The translations under genes and the position numbers were made by a program. Positions 1-6,458 of a DNA stretch of 10,181 nucleotides are shown in pieces. The notes under the pieces are model-generated. The model was not told the origin of the DNA. It saw only the letters and a list, made by a program, of their open reading frames with translations, and ran no database searches. The DNA is taken from NCBI GenBank assembly GCA_022824605.1, contig JAJDZO010000190.1:1-10181 (forward strand), given 5' to 3'. Each line of letters begins with the position of its first letter. Positions within the stretch are counted from its first letter, which is position 1. This DNA comes from Acidimicrobiia bacterium. Its GTDB lineage: Bacteria > Actinomycetota > Acidimicrobiia > Acidimicrobiales > Aldehydirespiratoraceae.

Positions 1-300
1 GAAGTCGTGGATCGAGTCGGCGCCGGCGTTGCTGACCAGCACGTCGAGGCGGCCGTCGCCACGCACCGCCTCGTCCACGGCCCGCTGGCAGTCGGGCGGG
101 TTGGCCACGTCGCCGACCACGGTCCGGGGCTCGGCGCCGATACCGGCCACCTCGGCTGCGACATCGGCGATGCGTGAGGCGTCCAGGTCGAACAGCGTGA
201 TCCGGGCGGCTCCCTCCTGCGCGAAACGGTGCGCGGTGGCCCGCCCGACGCCGCTGGCTCCCCCGCTGATCAGCGCGGACACGCCTTCGAGTCGTCTCAC
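1..300 (-). CDS. SDR family NAD(P)-dependent oxidoreductase, N-terminal part (3' end outside window)
   Basis: This is a short-chain dehydrogenase/reductase, a soluble cytoplasmic enzyme that oxidises or reduces alcohol/keto groups with NAD(P). Only the first 100 residues lie in the window. The Rossmann glycine motif reads SGGASGVG (residues 12-19). An acidic FDLD at about residues 37-40, at the end of the second strand, favours NAD over NADP. GDV near residue 63 (adenine contact) and SNAG near residue 90 are the other family motifs. The catalytic Ser-Tyr-Lys lie beyond the edge. The GTG start at 300 is chosen because GGGAG sits 7 bases upstream and the glycine motif begins at the usual distance. 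It starts 24 bases after the aminotransferase stop and is probably the last or a later gene of that operon. The substrate cannot be told from this half. Confidence 0.88.
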   Translation of the reverse strand, partial: MRRLEGVSALISGGASGVGRATAHRFAQEGAARITLFDLDASRIADVAAEVAGIGAEPRTVVGDVANPPDCQRAVDEAVRGDGRLDVLVSNAGADSIHDF

Positions 301-324
301 GCTTGAACTCCCTTCCACGCCGGC

Positions 325-1494
325 CTACTTTGCGGCCGGGTTGCGGCTCTTGAGGTCGTGGAGGGTCTCGGCGAGGCGGGCCAGGCCCTCAAGGATGGTC
401 TCGGGGGCGGCCGCGAAGCTCACCCGCACGAACCCCTCCCCGCCCCGGCCGAACGCCAGCCCGGGCACGACCACCACCCGGTGCTGCTCCACCAGATGGG
501 TGGCGAACGCCCACGAGTCGAGGCCGCTGTCGCGGATGTCGATCATGAGGAAGAACGAGCCGCCCGGCTCGACGTAGCGGATGCCTTCGGAGTCGAGCAG
601 CGCGGTGGCCTTCTGGCAGCGTTCGGCATAGGCGGAGACCATCTCGCCCACACAGTCCTGCGGGCCTTGCAGCGCCACGGTGGCGCCATGCATGGAGATG
701 GTGGCTGCGCTGGCCACGACCGGTTCTTGCAGCAGCGACAGCTCGTTCACGAAGTCGGCCGGGCCGACCGCGTAGCCGACGCGCCAGCCGGTCATGGCGT
801 AGGTCTTGGAGAACGAGTAGACGGTGAGCAGTTGGTCGGACTGCACCCGTGACGCCACCGAGAACGGCTTGCTGTCGAACACCACCTCGTCGTAGGCCTC
901 GTCGCTGATGACGGCGACACCGCGGCCGGCGGCCAGCTCGGCCACGGCGGTGAGGTCGTCGGGGTCGAACACCACGCCGGTGGGGTTGCCGGGCGAGTTC
1001 AGCACGACCACGCTGGTCGCCGGCGTGATGGCGGCCTCGACGACGGCGGGGTCGAGCCGCCAGCCGGTGGAGGCGTCGACGGCGTAGGGGACGGCCCGGG
1101 CGCCGAGGACGTGGACCTGGGCGGCGTAGTTGGACCATCCGGGATCGGGCAGCAGCACGTCGCTGCCCGGTTCGACGGCGAGGGCGAGGCTGGTGAACAG
1201 CGCCCCGCAGGCGCCGGTGGTGACGCAGACCTCGTCGGGGCCGGCGGTGACGCCGTTGATGCGTGCGAGCTTGCCGACGATGGCCTCTCGCAGCTCCGGG
1301 AGGCCTTCGCCGGGGGCGTACCCGGTGGATCCCGCGGTTGATCGTGCGGCCGCGCCGTCGATGATGTGCTGGGGCGTGGTGAAGTTGGGATCCCCGCCCT
1401 CGAGCCGGACCGGGTCGTCGAGGGTGGCCGCGAGGTCGGCCATGCGCCGGATGCCCGAGTGGGGCGTCTCCAGCAGGTGGGGCCGTACCCGCAT
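325..1494 (-). CDS. PLP-dependent class I/II aminotransferase
   Basis: A 389-residue fold-type I aminotransferase (AspC/AAT superfamily), full length for the family, which moves an amino group between an amino acid or amine and a 2-oxo acid in the cytoplasm. Visible landmarks: TGYAPGEGLPELR (58-69), NSPGNPTG with the cofactor-contacting Asn170, SDEAYDEV with Asp198 and Tyr201, SFSKTYAMTGWRVGY with Schiff-base Lys230 and phosphate-binding Arg238, and substrate-carboxylate Arg357 in FVRVSF. All expected catalytic residues are present, so it should be active. Its ATG (1494-1492) shares one base with the TGA of the upstream EthD-like gene (TGATG), indicating translational coupling. The SDR follows 24 bases later. 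The substrate is not determinable: the family covers aspartate, aromatic, alanine and diaminopimelate-type transaminases, and the neighbours point to a dedicated pathway rather than housekeeping AspC. Confidence 0.93.
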   Translation of the reverse strand: MRVRPHLLETPHSGIRRMADLAATLDDPVRLEGGDPNFTTPQHIIDGAAARSTAGSTGYAPGEGLPELREAIVGKLARINGVTAGPDEVCVTTGACGALFTSLALAVEPGSDVLLPDPGWSNYAAQVHVLGARAVPYAVDASTGWRLDPAVVEAAITPATSVVVLNSPGNPTGVVFDPDDLTAVAELAAGRGVAVISDEAYDEVVFDSKPFSVASRVQSDQLLTVYSFSKTYAMTGWRVGYAVGPADFVNELSLLQEPVVASAATISMHGATVALQGPQDCVGEMVSAYAERCQKATALLDSEGIRYVEPGGSFFLMIDIRDSGLDSWAFATHLVEQHRVVVVPGLAFGRGGEGFVRVSFAAAPETILEGLARLAETLHDLKSRNPAAK

Positions 1495-2183
1495 CAGCCG
1501 CCGCCGGAGTCGAACATGCCCGGCCCGGTGCCCGGCGGTTCGATGACCACGTGCTCATACGTCAGCCAGAACTGGCCGTCGGTGCGGGCGTAGTTGGGGA
1601 CGTCCTCCCAGGCCTTGGCGGCGAGCGGGTGCTCGTTGGCGCGGGCTTGGTGGTCGCGGCTCGGGTACCACAGCTCGATGAACGCATCGACGGTGCGCTC
1701 CACCGGCATGCTCACCGTCTCGCGGACCCGCGACACGACATAGCCGGAGCTGCCCGGGATCGACGAGGAGATGGGGGCGTGCACCGTCTTCCAGTAGTCG
1801 AAGAACCCCTCGGTGGTGAAGTCCTCCCGCTTGGCAGCTGTCCCGAACAGGTTGAGCCGAGAATGCGCCCCGGATGGCCGACGATCAACCGGCGCCAGAA
1901 ACACGATCTCATCAACAAGCCAACTCGACACCCTCGCCTCCACCGAGCCGGTCAACTGACCAAGGGCCGCCTCCGCATCAGCAGAGTCATCGATCCAAGC
2001 CTGCACCACGGCAATGGTCTCAGCAGGACCCGTCAGCGACTCGTCCAGACTGCTGACCGTCAGGCCGACGAGCCCCGGGGCCTCGTCGGCACCCTCGATC
2101 AGCCGCCCAACGGCCTCGTCGCGCTCGCTCGCTGTAACGGCGTGATCAGCATCAAGCAACATCACGTACTTCTGCACAGCCAT
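1494..2183 (-). CDS. Two-domain EthD-like protein (dimeric alpha/beta-barrel fold)
   Basis: A 229-residue soluble protein with no signal peptide. The C-terminal half (about 108-214) carries the EthD-type signature: a first strand (RLNLFGTAAK), then FFDYWKTVHAPI with His135, then a strand-helix run ending in WLTYEHVVIEP. The N-terminal half (about 3-97) has the same strand-helix-helix-strand order in weaker form (KYVMLLDAD, then a helix at 18-32, GLVGLTVSSLDE, AVVQAWIDD, WLVDEIVFLAP). The protein therefore looks like a tandem duplication that would fold as a pseudo-dimer. EthD-family proteins accompany catabolic gene sets but their chemistry is usually unproven; some relatives are monooxygenases or decarboxylating/isomerising enzymes. 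The ATG is preceded by a GGGGGAGG run 4 bases upstream, a strong ribosome site. It is the first gene of the leftward operon with the aminotransferase and SDR. The C-terminal tail (215-229) is Gly/Pro rich. Confidence 0.8.
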   Translation of the reverse strand: MAVQKYVMLLDADHAVTASERDEAVGRLIEGADEAPGLVGLTVSSLDESLTGPAETIAVVQAWIDDSADAEAALGQLTGSVEARVSSWLVDEIVFLAPVDRRPSGAHSRLNLFGTAAKREDFTTEGFFDYWKTVHAPISSSIPGSSGYVVSRVRETVSMPVERTVDAFIELWYPSRDHQARANEHPLAAKAWEDVPNYARTDGQFWLTYEHVVIEPPGTGPGMFDSGGG

Positions 2184-2319
2184 TCGTCCTCCCCCTGCTC
2201 AACCGGATGACGCTGCCGACCCGTCCGCCGACAATAGACCCACGGAATCCCGGCGGCCCACGCCAGCAAGACGCCGACCCGTCGGACGGAGGCATGCCGC
2301 GGTCAGTGCTGCTTCTGCG
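2184..2319. other. Leader region of the leftward EthD operon
   Basis: No gene seen. Part of a 379-base gap whose remainder is repeat copy A (2320-2459) and the sodC downstream spacer (2460-2562). On the minus strand a TATTGT hexamer (2236-2231) is a possible -10 box about 48 bases before the EthD ATG, but no -35 box is convincing at 16-18 bases from it. The ribosome site lies at about 2188-2195. The spacer 2460-2562 shows no clear terminator for sodC; it contains only a 20-codon minus-strand frame that I do not call. Confidence 0.3.
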
Positions 2320-2459
2320 TAGAGGCCGAGCGAATAGGCGAGCGAGCGCGCTCCATACGGGTGAGGCCGTGGCCCGAGCGGCCCGTGAGCGCAGCAAACA
2401 AGAGCGGGAAGCACCTCGCCCCGACGCGATAAACCTGTATCTATCCGCGCGCCATCTTG
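2320..2459 (+). repeat. Inverted repeat copy A, downstream of sodC
   Basis: Hand alignment pairs base i of this copy with base 5641-i of the other (3182-3321, opposite strand) with no gaps. 2320-2340 is identical (21 of 21), 2341-2353 is diverged (4 of 13), 2354-2400 matches 45 of 47, and 2401-2459 matches about 42 of 59, giving roughly 112 of 140. The core is rich in GGCC/CCGAGC palindromic pieces and could fold. The copies lie either side of the sodC gene. No transposase is nearby and no target-site duplication is visible outside the ends. It is either a dispersed intergenic repeat present twice or the ends of a decayed mobile unit. Confidence 0.85.
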
Positions 2460-2562
2460 TGGCGCTGCAGGGTCTCGCCCGCCTTCGACTCCTGAGCGTT
2501 CATGTCCCGCCTGCGCCGGGGCCTTGGCGACGAAACGCCGAGCAGCCCGTCGACGTCGTTCG

Positions 2563-3102
2563 TCAGCTGCGGGTGATCACTCCGCAGGCCACCCGGTCGC
2601 CGGCGCCGGCCTCGGAGCCGTAGGTGTCCGGCTTGGCGTGAATGATGATCGTCGAGCCGTCGGCGTCGAATACCGATGTCGTGCCATGGGCGGCCAGAGT
2701 CACCCAATCGGTGAAGAAGTCGGCCCGGGCGGTGCCGTCACTGGCGGCATAGATGTTCGGAATGTCGCCGGCATGGGCTCCGTCGGCGTACAGGAAGCCG
2801 TGGCCACGACCCTCGGGCGCGAAGTGTCCACCGGCTGCGGAGAAGTCCGGCGAGCAGGAACCAACAGTGTGGATGTGGAACCCGTGGCCGCCTGCGGTCA
2901 AGCCGCTGACATCGGCTGAGATCAGCACTCCGTGCGGCCCCTGCTCCATGGTGACGGTGCCCATCGCTGCGCCGTCGACGCCCCGCATAGTCGCCACCGC
3001 AGTCTCTCCGACGCCGGCCACGTCGTCCTCTGCGCACGCCGCCAGCCCCGCCAGGGCCAGCGGCGCCACGGCACAAGTGAGGATCATTCGTCTGATAAGC
3101 AC
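2563..3102 (-). CDS. sodC: Cu/Zn superoxide dismutase, lipoprotein
   Basis: This enzyme converts superoxide to hydrogen peroxide and oxygen outside the cytoplasmic membrane. Numbering from the upstream ATG at 3120, the metal ligands are His82 and His84 (HGFHIH), bridging His99 (GGHF), His107, His116 and Asp119 (HAGDIPN) and His161 (IIHAKPDTY). Six of these keep the spacing of the human SOD1 set exactly, so both metal sites look intact. Cys89 and Cys179 can form the family disulfide. The N-terminus has two arginines, a hydrophobic stretch and a lipobox LAAC (26-29), predicting a lipid-anchored extracytoplasmic protein. I start at GTG 3102 because AGGAGG (3115-3110) lies exactly 7 bases upstream. 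The ATG at 3120 would add six residues and place that ribosome site inside the gene, with no good site before it. The mature protein is the usual length. It is a single-gene unit between inverted repeats; no convincing promoter box was found in 3103-3181. Confidence 0.95.
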   Translation of the reverse strand: MLIRRMILTCAVAPLALAGLAACAEDDVAGVGETAVATMRGVDGAAMGTVTMEQGPHGVLISADVSGLTAGGHGFHIHTVGSCSPDFSAAGGHFAPEGRGHGFLYADGAHAGDIPNIYAASDGTARADFFTDWVTLAAHGTTSVFDADGSTIIIHAKPDTYGSEAGAGDRVACGVITRS

Positions 3103-3181
3103 TATCGGGCCTCCTGGCATCGGATTCGTCTTGAGTGTCGGCCTCGATCCACAGGTTAGGCGGACGGATCGACAAGCCGCA
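3103..3181. promoter_or_regulatory. sodC upstream region with Shine-Dalgarno that decides the start
   Basis: On the minus strand AGGAGG at 3115-3110 stands 7 bases before GTG 3102 and marks the likely sodC start. A TAACCT hexamer further upstream could be a -10 box but lacks a matching -35 element, so the promoter is not assigned. Repeat copy B begins at 3182, so the sodC promoter must lie in these 79 bases or within the repeat itself. Confidence 0.5.
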
Positions 3182-3321
3182 TAAGAGGCAGCGCGGATAG
3201 GTGCAGACCCGTCGCATCGTGACGGGGTGACTCCCGCTCTTGTTCGCTGCGCTCACGGGCCGCTCGGGCCACGGCCTCGCCCGTATGCGCCGGATTGGTC
3301 CGCCTATTCGCTCGGCCTCTA
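3182..3321 (-). repeat. Inverted repeat copy B, upstream of sodC
   Basis: Reverse-complement partner of 2320-2459, about 80% identical by hand alignment with no gaps; the best block is 3241-3287 against 2354-2400. It starts about 80 bases upstream of the sodC start and ends 150 bases before the amine oxidase ATG. It contains an ACGGGC...GCCCGT pair within about 30 bases that could form a hairpin. The same reading frame is open in both copies (see findings). Copy B may supply promoter or terminator function between the divergent sodC and amine oxidase units; this is inference. Confidence 0.85.
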
Positions 3322-3471
3322 AGGTCGACGCCCCCCAGAACGCGTCTGGGCGCGGTACAGACGCCTACCGCTGAGGCTGACCCACCTGTGCAATCGTCGG
3401 TTGGAACTCGGGCACAGGCCACGCGGTAGGTTGAGTCACGGGTCACGACTGAACGCCGGGGGGCGAGATCC
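3322..3471. promoter_or_regulatory. Amine oxidase operon leader: overlapping hairpins and an operator-like dyad
   Basis: This is the gap between repeat B and the amine oxidase. It holds two 6-bp stems that cannot form together: CCCAGA (3334-3339) with TCTGGG (3345-3350), and GCGTCT (3342-3347) with AGACGC (3359-3364). Further on, a dyad of arms 3430-3437 and 3447-3454 (GTTGAGTC / GACTGAAC, 7 of 8 pairing, 9-base centre) lies 17 bases before the ATG. A TAGGTT hexamer (3427-3432) could be a -10 box next to it; TTGGAA at 3401 is 20 bases away, too far for a good -35. The ribosome site is weak, a G run at about 3459-3463. Confidence 0.35.
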
Positions 3472-4770
3472 ATGCATGACGTGCTCGTCGTTGGCGGGGG
3501 GATCGCCGGGTTGACCGCCGCCCGCGACCTGGCCCAGTCCGGCCACTCGGTGCTCGTGCTCGAGGCACGGGACCGGCTCGGCGGGCGTACCTGGTACAAG
3601 CAGTTCGGCGACACCGGCCGCCTCACCGAGATGGGCGGCACATGGTTCGACGAACCCACCCAGCTCAACATCGCCCGCGAGATCCAGCGCTACTCCCTGC
3701 CCACCGTCCTCAGCCCTGCAGGCCAGGAGTTCCGGGTATCGCTCTGCGGCCAAAGCCTTCCCCGCCCCGACCAGCCGGTGCCCCGGGAGTTCCGCCCCGA
3801 CCTCGACAAGGCCCTCGACCACATCGTCGAGCAGTCCCGCCGGGTCACGTTCGGCGCCGACCTCGACAACCCCGATCTGCGCGACCTGGACATCTCCTTC
3901 GCGGAGTTCATCGCGCCGTACACCGACCAGCGGTTCGTCGCCGAGTACCTCACGATGTGGTCGGCCTTCGCGTTCGGCTGCCATCCCTCGGACAACTCGG
4001 CGCTGCAGGTCCTCACCTGGGTCGCGGGCTACGACAACGCCGTCTGGACGCTCGACGACGCCCCCGCCACCAAGTTCGCCAAGGGAACGGCCAGCCTCGT
4101 CGATGCCCTCGCCGACGACAGCGGCGCCGACATCGAACTCTCCGCGCCGGTCGCCTCGATCAACGACGCCGGCAACCACATCGAGGTGGAGACAACCGGG
4201 GGCGATGCCCACACCGCCCGCTTCGCGTTGCTAGCAGCCCCGGTCAACACCTGGCAGGACATCGAGTTGCCCATCGGGGCCGACTCGCTCAAGGCCCGGT
4301 TCGCTCGCGAGGGGCTGGCCGGCCACGCCCTCAAGCTCCACGCCCTGGTCGACAACGTCCCCGAGTTCCTGATGGCCTCGGGCTGGGGCGGACCGCTGTG
4401 CTGGACCTCCGAGCAGGCCAACTACGACGGCGGGCGGCTCCTGGTGGGCATCGGCGAGGACGACTCGGCCATCGACGCCACCGATCCCGCCCAGGTGCAG
4501 CAGGCCCTCCGCCAGTTCGCTCCCGATGCCACCGTGCGGATCTGCGACGGCCACAACTGGAGCGCCGACCCGTACGCCAAGGGAACGTGGACGACCTACC
4601 GCCCCGGGCAGATATCGCGCTACTACTCCGACTTCGCGGTCCCTCACGGCCGGCTCTACTTCGCCGGCTCGGACCTGGCCCGGGGTTGGGCCGGGTTCAT
4701 GGACGGCGCCATCGAGAGCGGCGCCGACGCGGCGTCCGCGCTCCGCCGACGCCTCCGCGACGACGGCTAA
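3472..4770 (+). CDS. FAD-dependent amine oxidase (flavin monoamine oxidase family)
   Basis: A 432-residue flavoprotein of the monoamine/polyamine oxidase family, expected to oxidise an amine to an imine (then aldehyde plus ammonia or amine), with oxygen reduced to hydrogen peroxide. The N-terminal dinucleotide fold is clear: VVGGGIAGLTAA (6-17), Glu31 for the ribose, GGRT (37-40) and MGGTWFDEPTQ (54-64). The C-terminal FAD site reads RLYFAGSDLARGWAGFMDGAIESG (394-417; key residues Gly399, Gly408, Gly412, Gly417). Lys288 aligns with the lysine that MAO uses near the flavin N5. The segment GTWTTYRPG (371-379) aligns with the mammalian MAO segment holding the flavin-linking Cys, but Thr/Trp stand there, so FAD should be non-covalent. 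No signal peptide, so cytoplasmic. Length is normal for bacterial members. It is first in a plus-strand operon with an amidohydrolase and a COG0523 GTPase. The substrate is unknown; a polyamine or L-amino acid oxidase role is possible. Confidence 0.92.
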   Translation: MHDVLVVGGGIAGLTAARDLAQSGHSVLVLEARDRLGGRTWYKQFGDTGRLTEMGGTWFDEPTQLNIAREIQRYSLPTVLSPAGQEFRVSLCGQSLPRPDQPVPREFRPDLDKALDHIVEQSRRVTFGADLDNPDLRDLDISFAEFIAPYTDQRFVAEYLTMWSAFAFGCHPSDNSALQVLTWVAGYDNAVWTLDDAPATKFAKGTASLVDALADDSGADIELSAPVASINDAGNHIEVETTGGDAHTARFALLAAPVNTWQDIELPIGADSLKARFAREGLAGHALKLHALVDNVPEFLMASGWGGPLCWTSEQANYDGGRLLVGIGEDDSAIDATDPAQVQQALRQFAPDATVRICDGHNWSADPYAKGTWTTYRPGQISRYYSDFAVPHGRLYFAGSDLARGWAGFMDGAIESGADAASALRRRLRDDG

Positions 4771-4806
4771 CGGGATCGCCGTCGGTGATCGGTTGCGGGA
4801 GCCTCG

Positions 4807-6456
4807 ATGGCTGACATGACGGTGTTCGTGGCCCGAACGGTGCGAACCATGGAGCCGTCGCTGCCGGTGGCGGAGGCGATTGCGGTCCGCGACGGCCGGA
4901 TCGTAGAGGTCGGCACGCTCGACACGATGCGGCCGTGGCTGGAGTCGCAGCGCCACGAGATCGATGACACGTTCAAGGAGCACTGCATCATGCCGGGGTT
5001 CGTCGACCCCCACCTGCATCCCTCCATGGCCGCGATCCTGCTGCCGATGCACTTCACCACCGCCGTCGGATGGGACCTCCCGTGGGAGGACATCGGACCG
5101 GTGCGAGACGGCGAGCAGTTCCTCGCTCGCATGGTGAGCCTCGACACCACCCTGGCTCCCGGTGAGCCGCTGTTCGCCTTCGGCCACCACCCCATCTGGC
5201 ACGGCCCCATCGACCGCAGCGACCTCAACCAGATATCGACCACCCGGCCGATCGTGGCGTGGCACCGCGGCTACCACTCCATCACGGTGAACGACGCCTG
5301 CCTGCGGTGGATGGACACCGACACTGCGGCCGCCGTCCGCCACCCGCAGGTCGATCTTGACGCGGGCAAGTTCTTCGAGACCGGCCTGAGCGTCGCACTG
5401 CGCCACCTGCGGGGCTACCTCCTGGAGACCGAGCGGTTCCTGGCCGGGCTCGACCGGATGCGCCGGGTCATCCACCACGGCGGCCACACGACCATCGGCG
5501 ACGCCGCTTTGGGCTTCTACGGGTTCGAGCAGGAGTGGGAGCACCTCCAGACGGTGATGGAACAGCTCGACACGCCGTTCCGGGTCCAGCTCATGCCCTT
5601 CGTCATGGGCCCGGAGGGCGACGAGCGGTCCGACGACGAGTTCGTCGAGCGGGTGTTGGCCTACCCGTCACGCAGCACCCATCGCCTGCGGTTCAGCGAC
5701 CACGTCAAGATGTTCGCCGACGGCGGGTTCTTCGCCGAGCTGCTGATGCTGAAGCCGCCCGGCCATCTCGACGGCCGCCACGGCGAGTGGATGACTCCGC
5801 CGGAGCGTTTCGAAGCTGTCGCCCGGGCGCTGTGGAACGCGCGGCGCAGGATCCACGTGCACTGCAGCGGCGACCTCGGAGTCGAGCTGGCCCTGTCCAC
5901 CCTCGAGAAGCTCCAGTGGGAGCGGCCCCGCTTCGACCACCGGTTCACCTTCGAGCACTTCGGCATCTCCAGCTCGCAGCAGGTCGACCGTATGGCCGCG
6001 GTGGGGGCTGTTGCCTCGGTCAACGCCTACTACGTCTACGAGCTCGCCGAAGCGTTCGCGGCCCGCGCCGTCGGCTACGAGCGGGCGTCGCAGACCTCGA
6101 GGCTCGGGTCGCTCGAGCGGGCCGGAGTGCGCTTCGCGGTGCATTCGGACTTCCCGATGGCGCCGGCCAAGCCCCTCAACAACGCCTGGGTGGCCGCCAA
6201 CCGCCTCACCGAGTCCGGCGCGGTGATGGGCGCCACCGAGCGGGCGTCGCTGGACGCGGCCATCAAGGCCATTACCACCAACGCCGCCTACGTCCTTGGG
6301 CTGGAGGAGGAGATCGGGTCGCTGCGCTGGGGCAAGCGGGCCGACTTCACCGTCCTCGAAGCCGACCCCTACGAGGTCGGCGCCGCAGCGCTGCGGGACA
6401 TCCCCATCTGGGGAACCGTCTTCGAAGGCCACAAGTTCCCGATCTCGAGCGACTAG
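4807..6456 (+). CDS. YtcJ-type metal-dependent amidohydrolase (Amidohydro_3 family)
   Basis: A 549-residue member of the amidohydrolase superfamily, in the subgroup that includes YtcJ and N-substituted formamide deformylase. It hydrolyses amide-like C-N bonds using one or two bound metals, usually zinc. The ligand set is visible in order: His69 and His71 (GFVDPHLHP), Lys301 (HVKMFADGG) at the position of the bridging lysine, His352 (HVHCSGD), His384 (FEHFG) and Asp448 (HSDFPM). The N-terminal beta-sandwich piece (AIAVRDGRIVEVG, 24-36) and C-terminal piece (GSLRWGKRADFTVLEADP, 504-521) are the normal family ends, so the gene is complete. The ATG follows a GGGAG ribosome site 5 bases upstream; an in-frame ATG 9 bases later is possible. 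It lies 36 bases after the amine oxidase and 2 bases before the COG0523 gene. A substrate linked to the amine oxidase product (an N-acyl or N-formyl amine) is inference only. Confidence 0.92.
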   Translation: MADMTVFVARTVRTMEPSLPVAEAIAVRDGRIVEVGTLDTMRPWLESQRHEIDDTFKEHCIMPGFVDPHLHPSMAAILLPMHFTTAVGWDLPWEDIGPVRDGEQFLARMVSLDTTLAPGEPLFAFGHHPIWHGPIDRSDLNQISTTRPIVAWHRGYHSITVNDACLRWMDTDTAAAVRHPQVDLDAGKFFETGLSVALRHLRGYLLETERFLAGLDRMRRVIHHGGHTTIGDAALGFYGFEQEWEHLQTVMEQLDTPFRVQLMPFVMGPEGDERSDDEFVERVLAYPSRSTHRLRFSDHVKMFADGGFFAELLMLKPPGHLDGRHGEWMTPPERFEAVARALWNARRRIHVHCSGDLGVELALSTLEKLQWERPRFDHRFTFEHFGISSSQQVDRMAAVGAVASVNAYYVYELAEAFAARAVGYERASQTSRLGSLERAGVRFAVHSDFPMAPAKPLNNAWVAANRLTESGAVMGATERASLDAAIKAITTNAAYVLGLEEEIGSLRWGKRADFTVLEADPYEVGAAALRDIPIWGTVFEGHKFPISSD

Positions 6457-6458
6457 CG

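Noticed and set aside
2215..2283. Direct repeat GCCGACCCGTC at 2215 and 2273, also inverted near 7959
   Set aside because: An 11-base GC-rich word recurring in a GC-rich window is weak evidence of a site; no regular spacing or shared gene context.
2441..2503. A 20-codon minus-strand frame (ATG 2503) between sodC and repeat A
   Set aside because: Too short, only a weak ribosome site, partly overlaps the repeat edge, and no family recognised.
2207..2623. Plus-strand 138-codon frame through repeat copy A as a real gene
   Set aside because: No ribosome site or family, and it runs into the sodC 3' end antisense; the shared peptide with copy B is recorded as a finding instead.
2310..3330. Target-site duplication at the outer ends of the inverted repeats
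   Set aside because: Bases just outside 2320 and 3321 do not match as a direct repeat, so a recent transposition cannot be claimed.
3436..4212. Minus-strand open frame of 258 codons opposite the amine oxidase N-terminus
   Set aside because: Antisense to the FAD-binding motif region; no recognisable domain.
4231..5544. Long minus-strand open frame of 437 codons opposite the amine oxidase and amidohydrolase
   Set aside because: It spans the junction of two well-supported plus-strand genes, has no family motifs and low-complexity Val/Gly/Arg-rich composition; it is the mirror of GC-rich codon bias.
5535..6458. Open frame in front of and continuous with the COG0523 gene, suggesting a long N-terminal extension
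   Set aside because: It lies entirely within the amidohydrolase in another frame, is Arg/Pro-rich, and the P-loop position fits the start at 6459.
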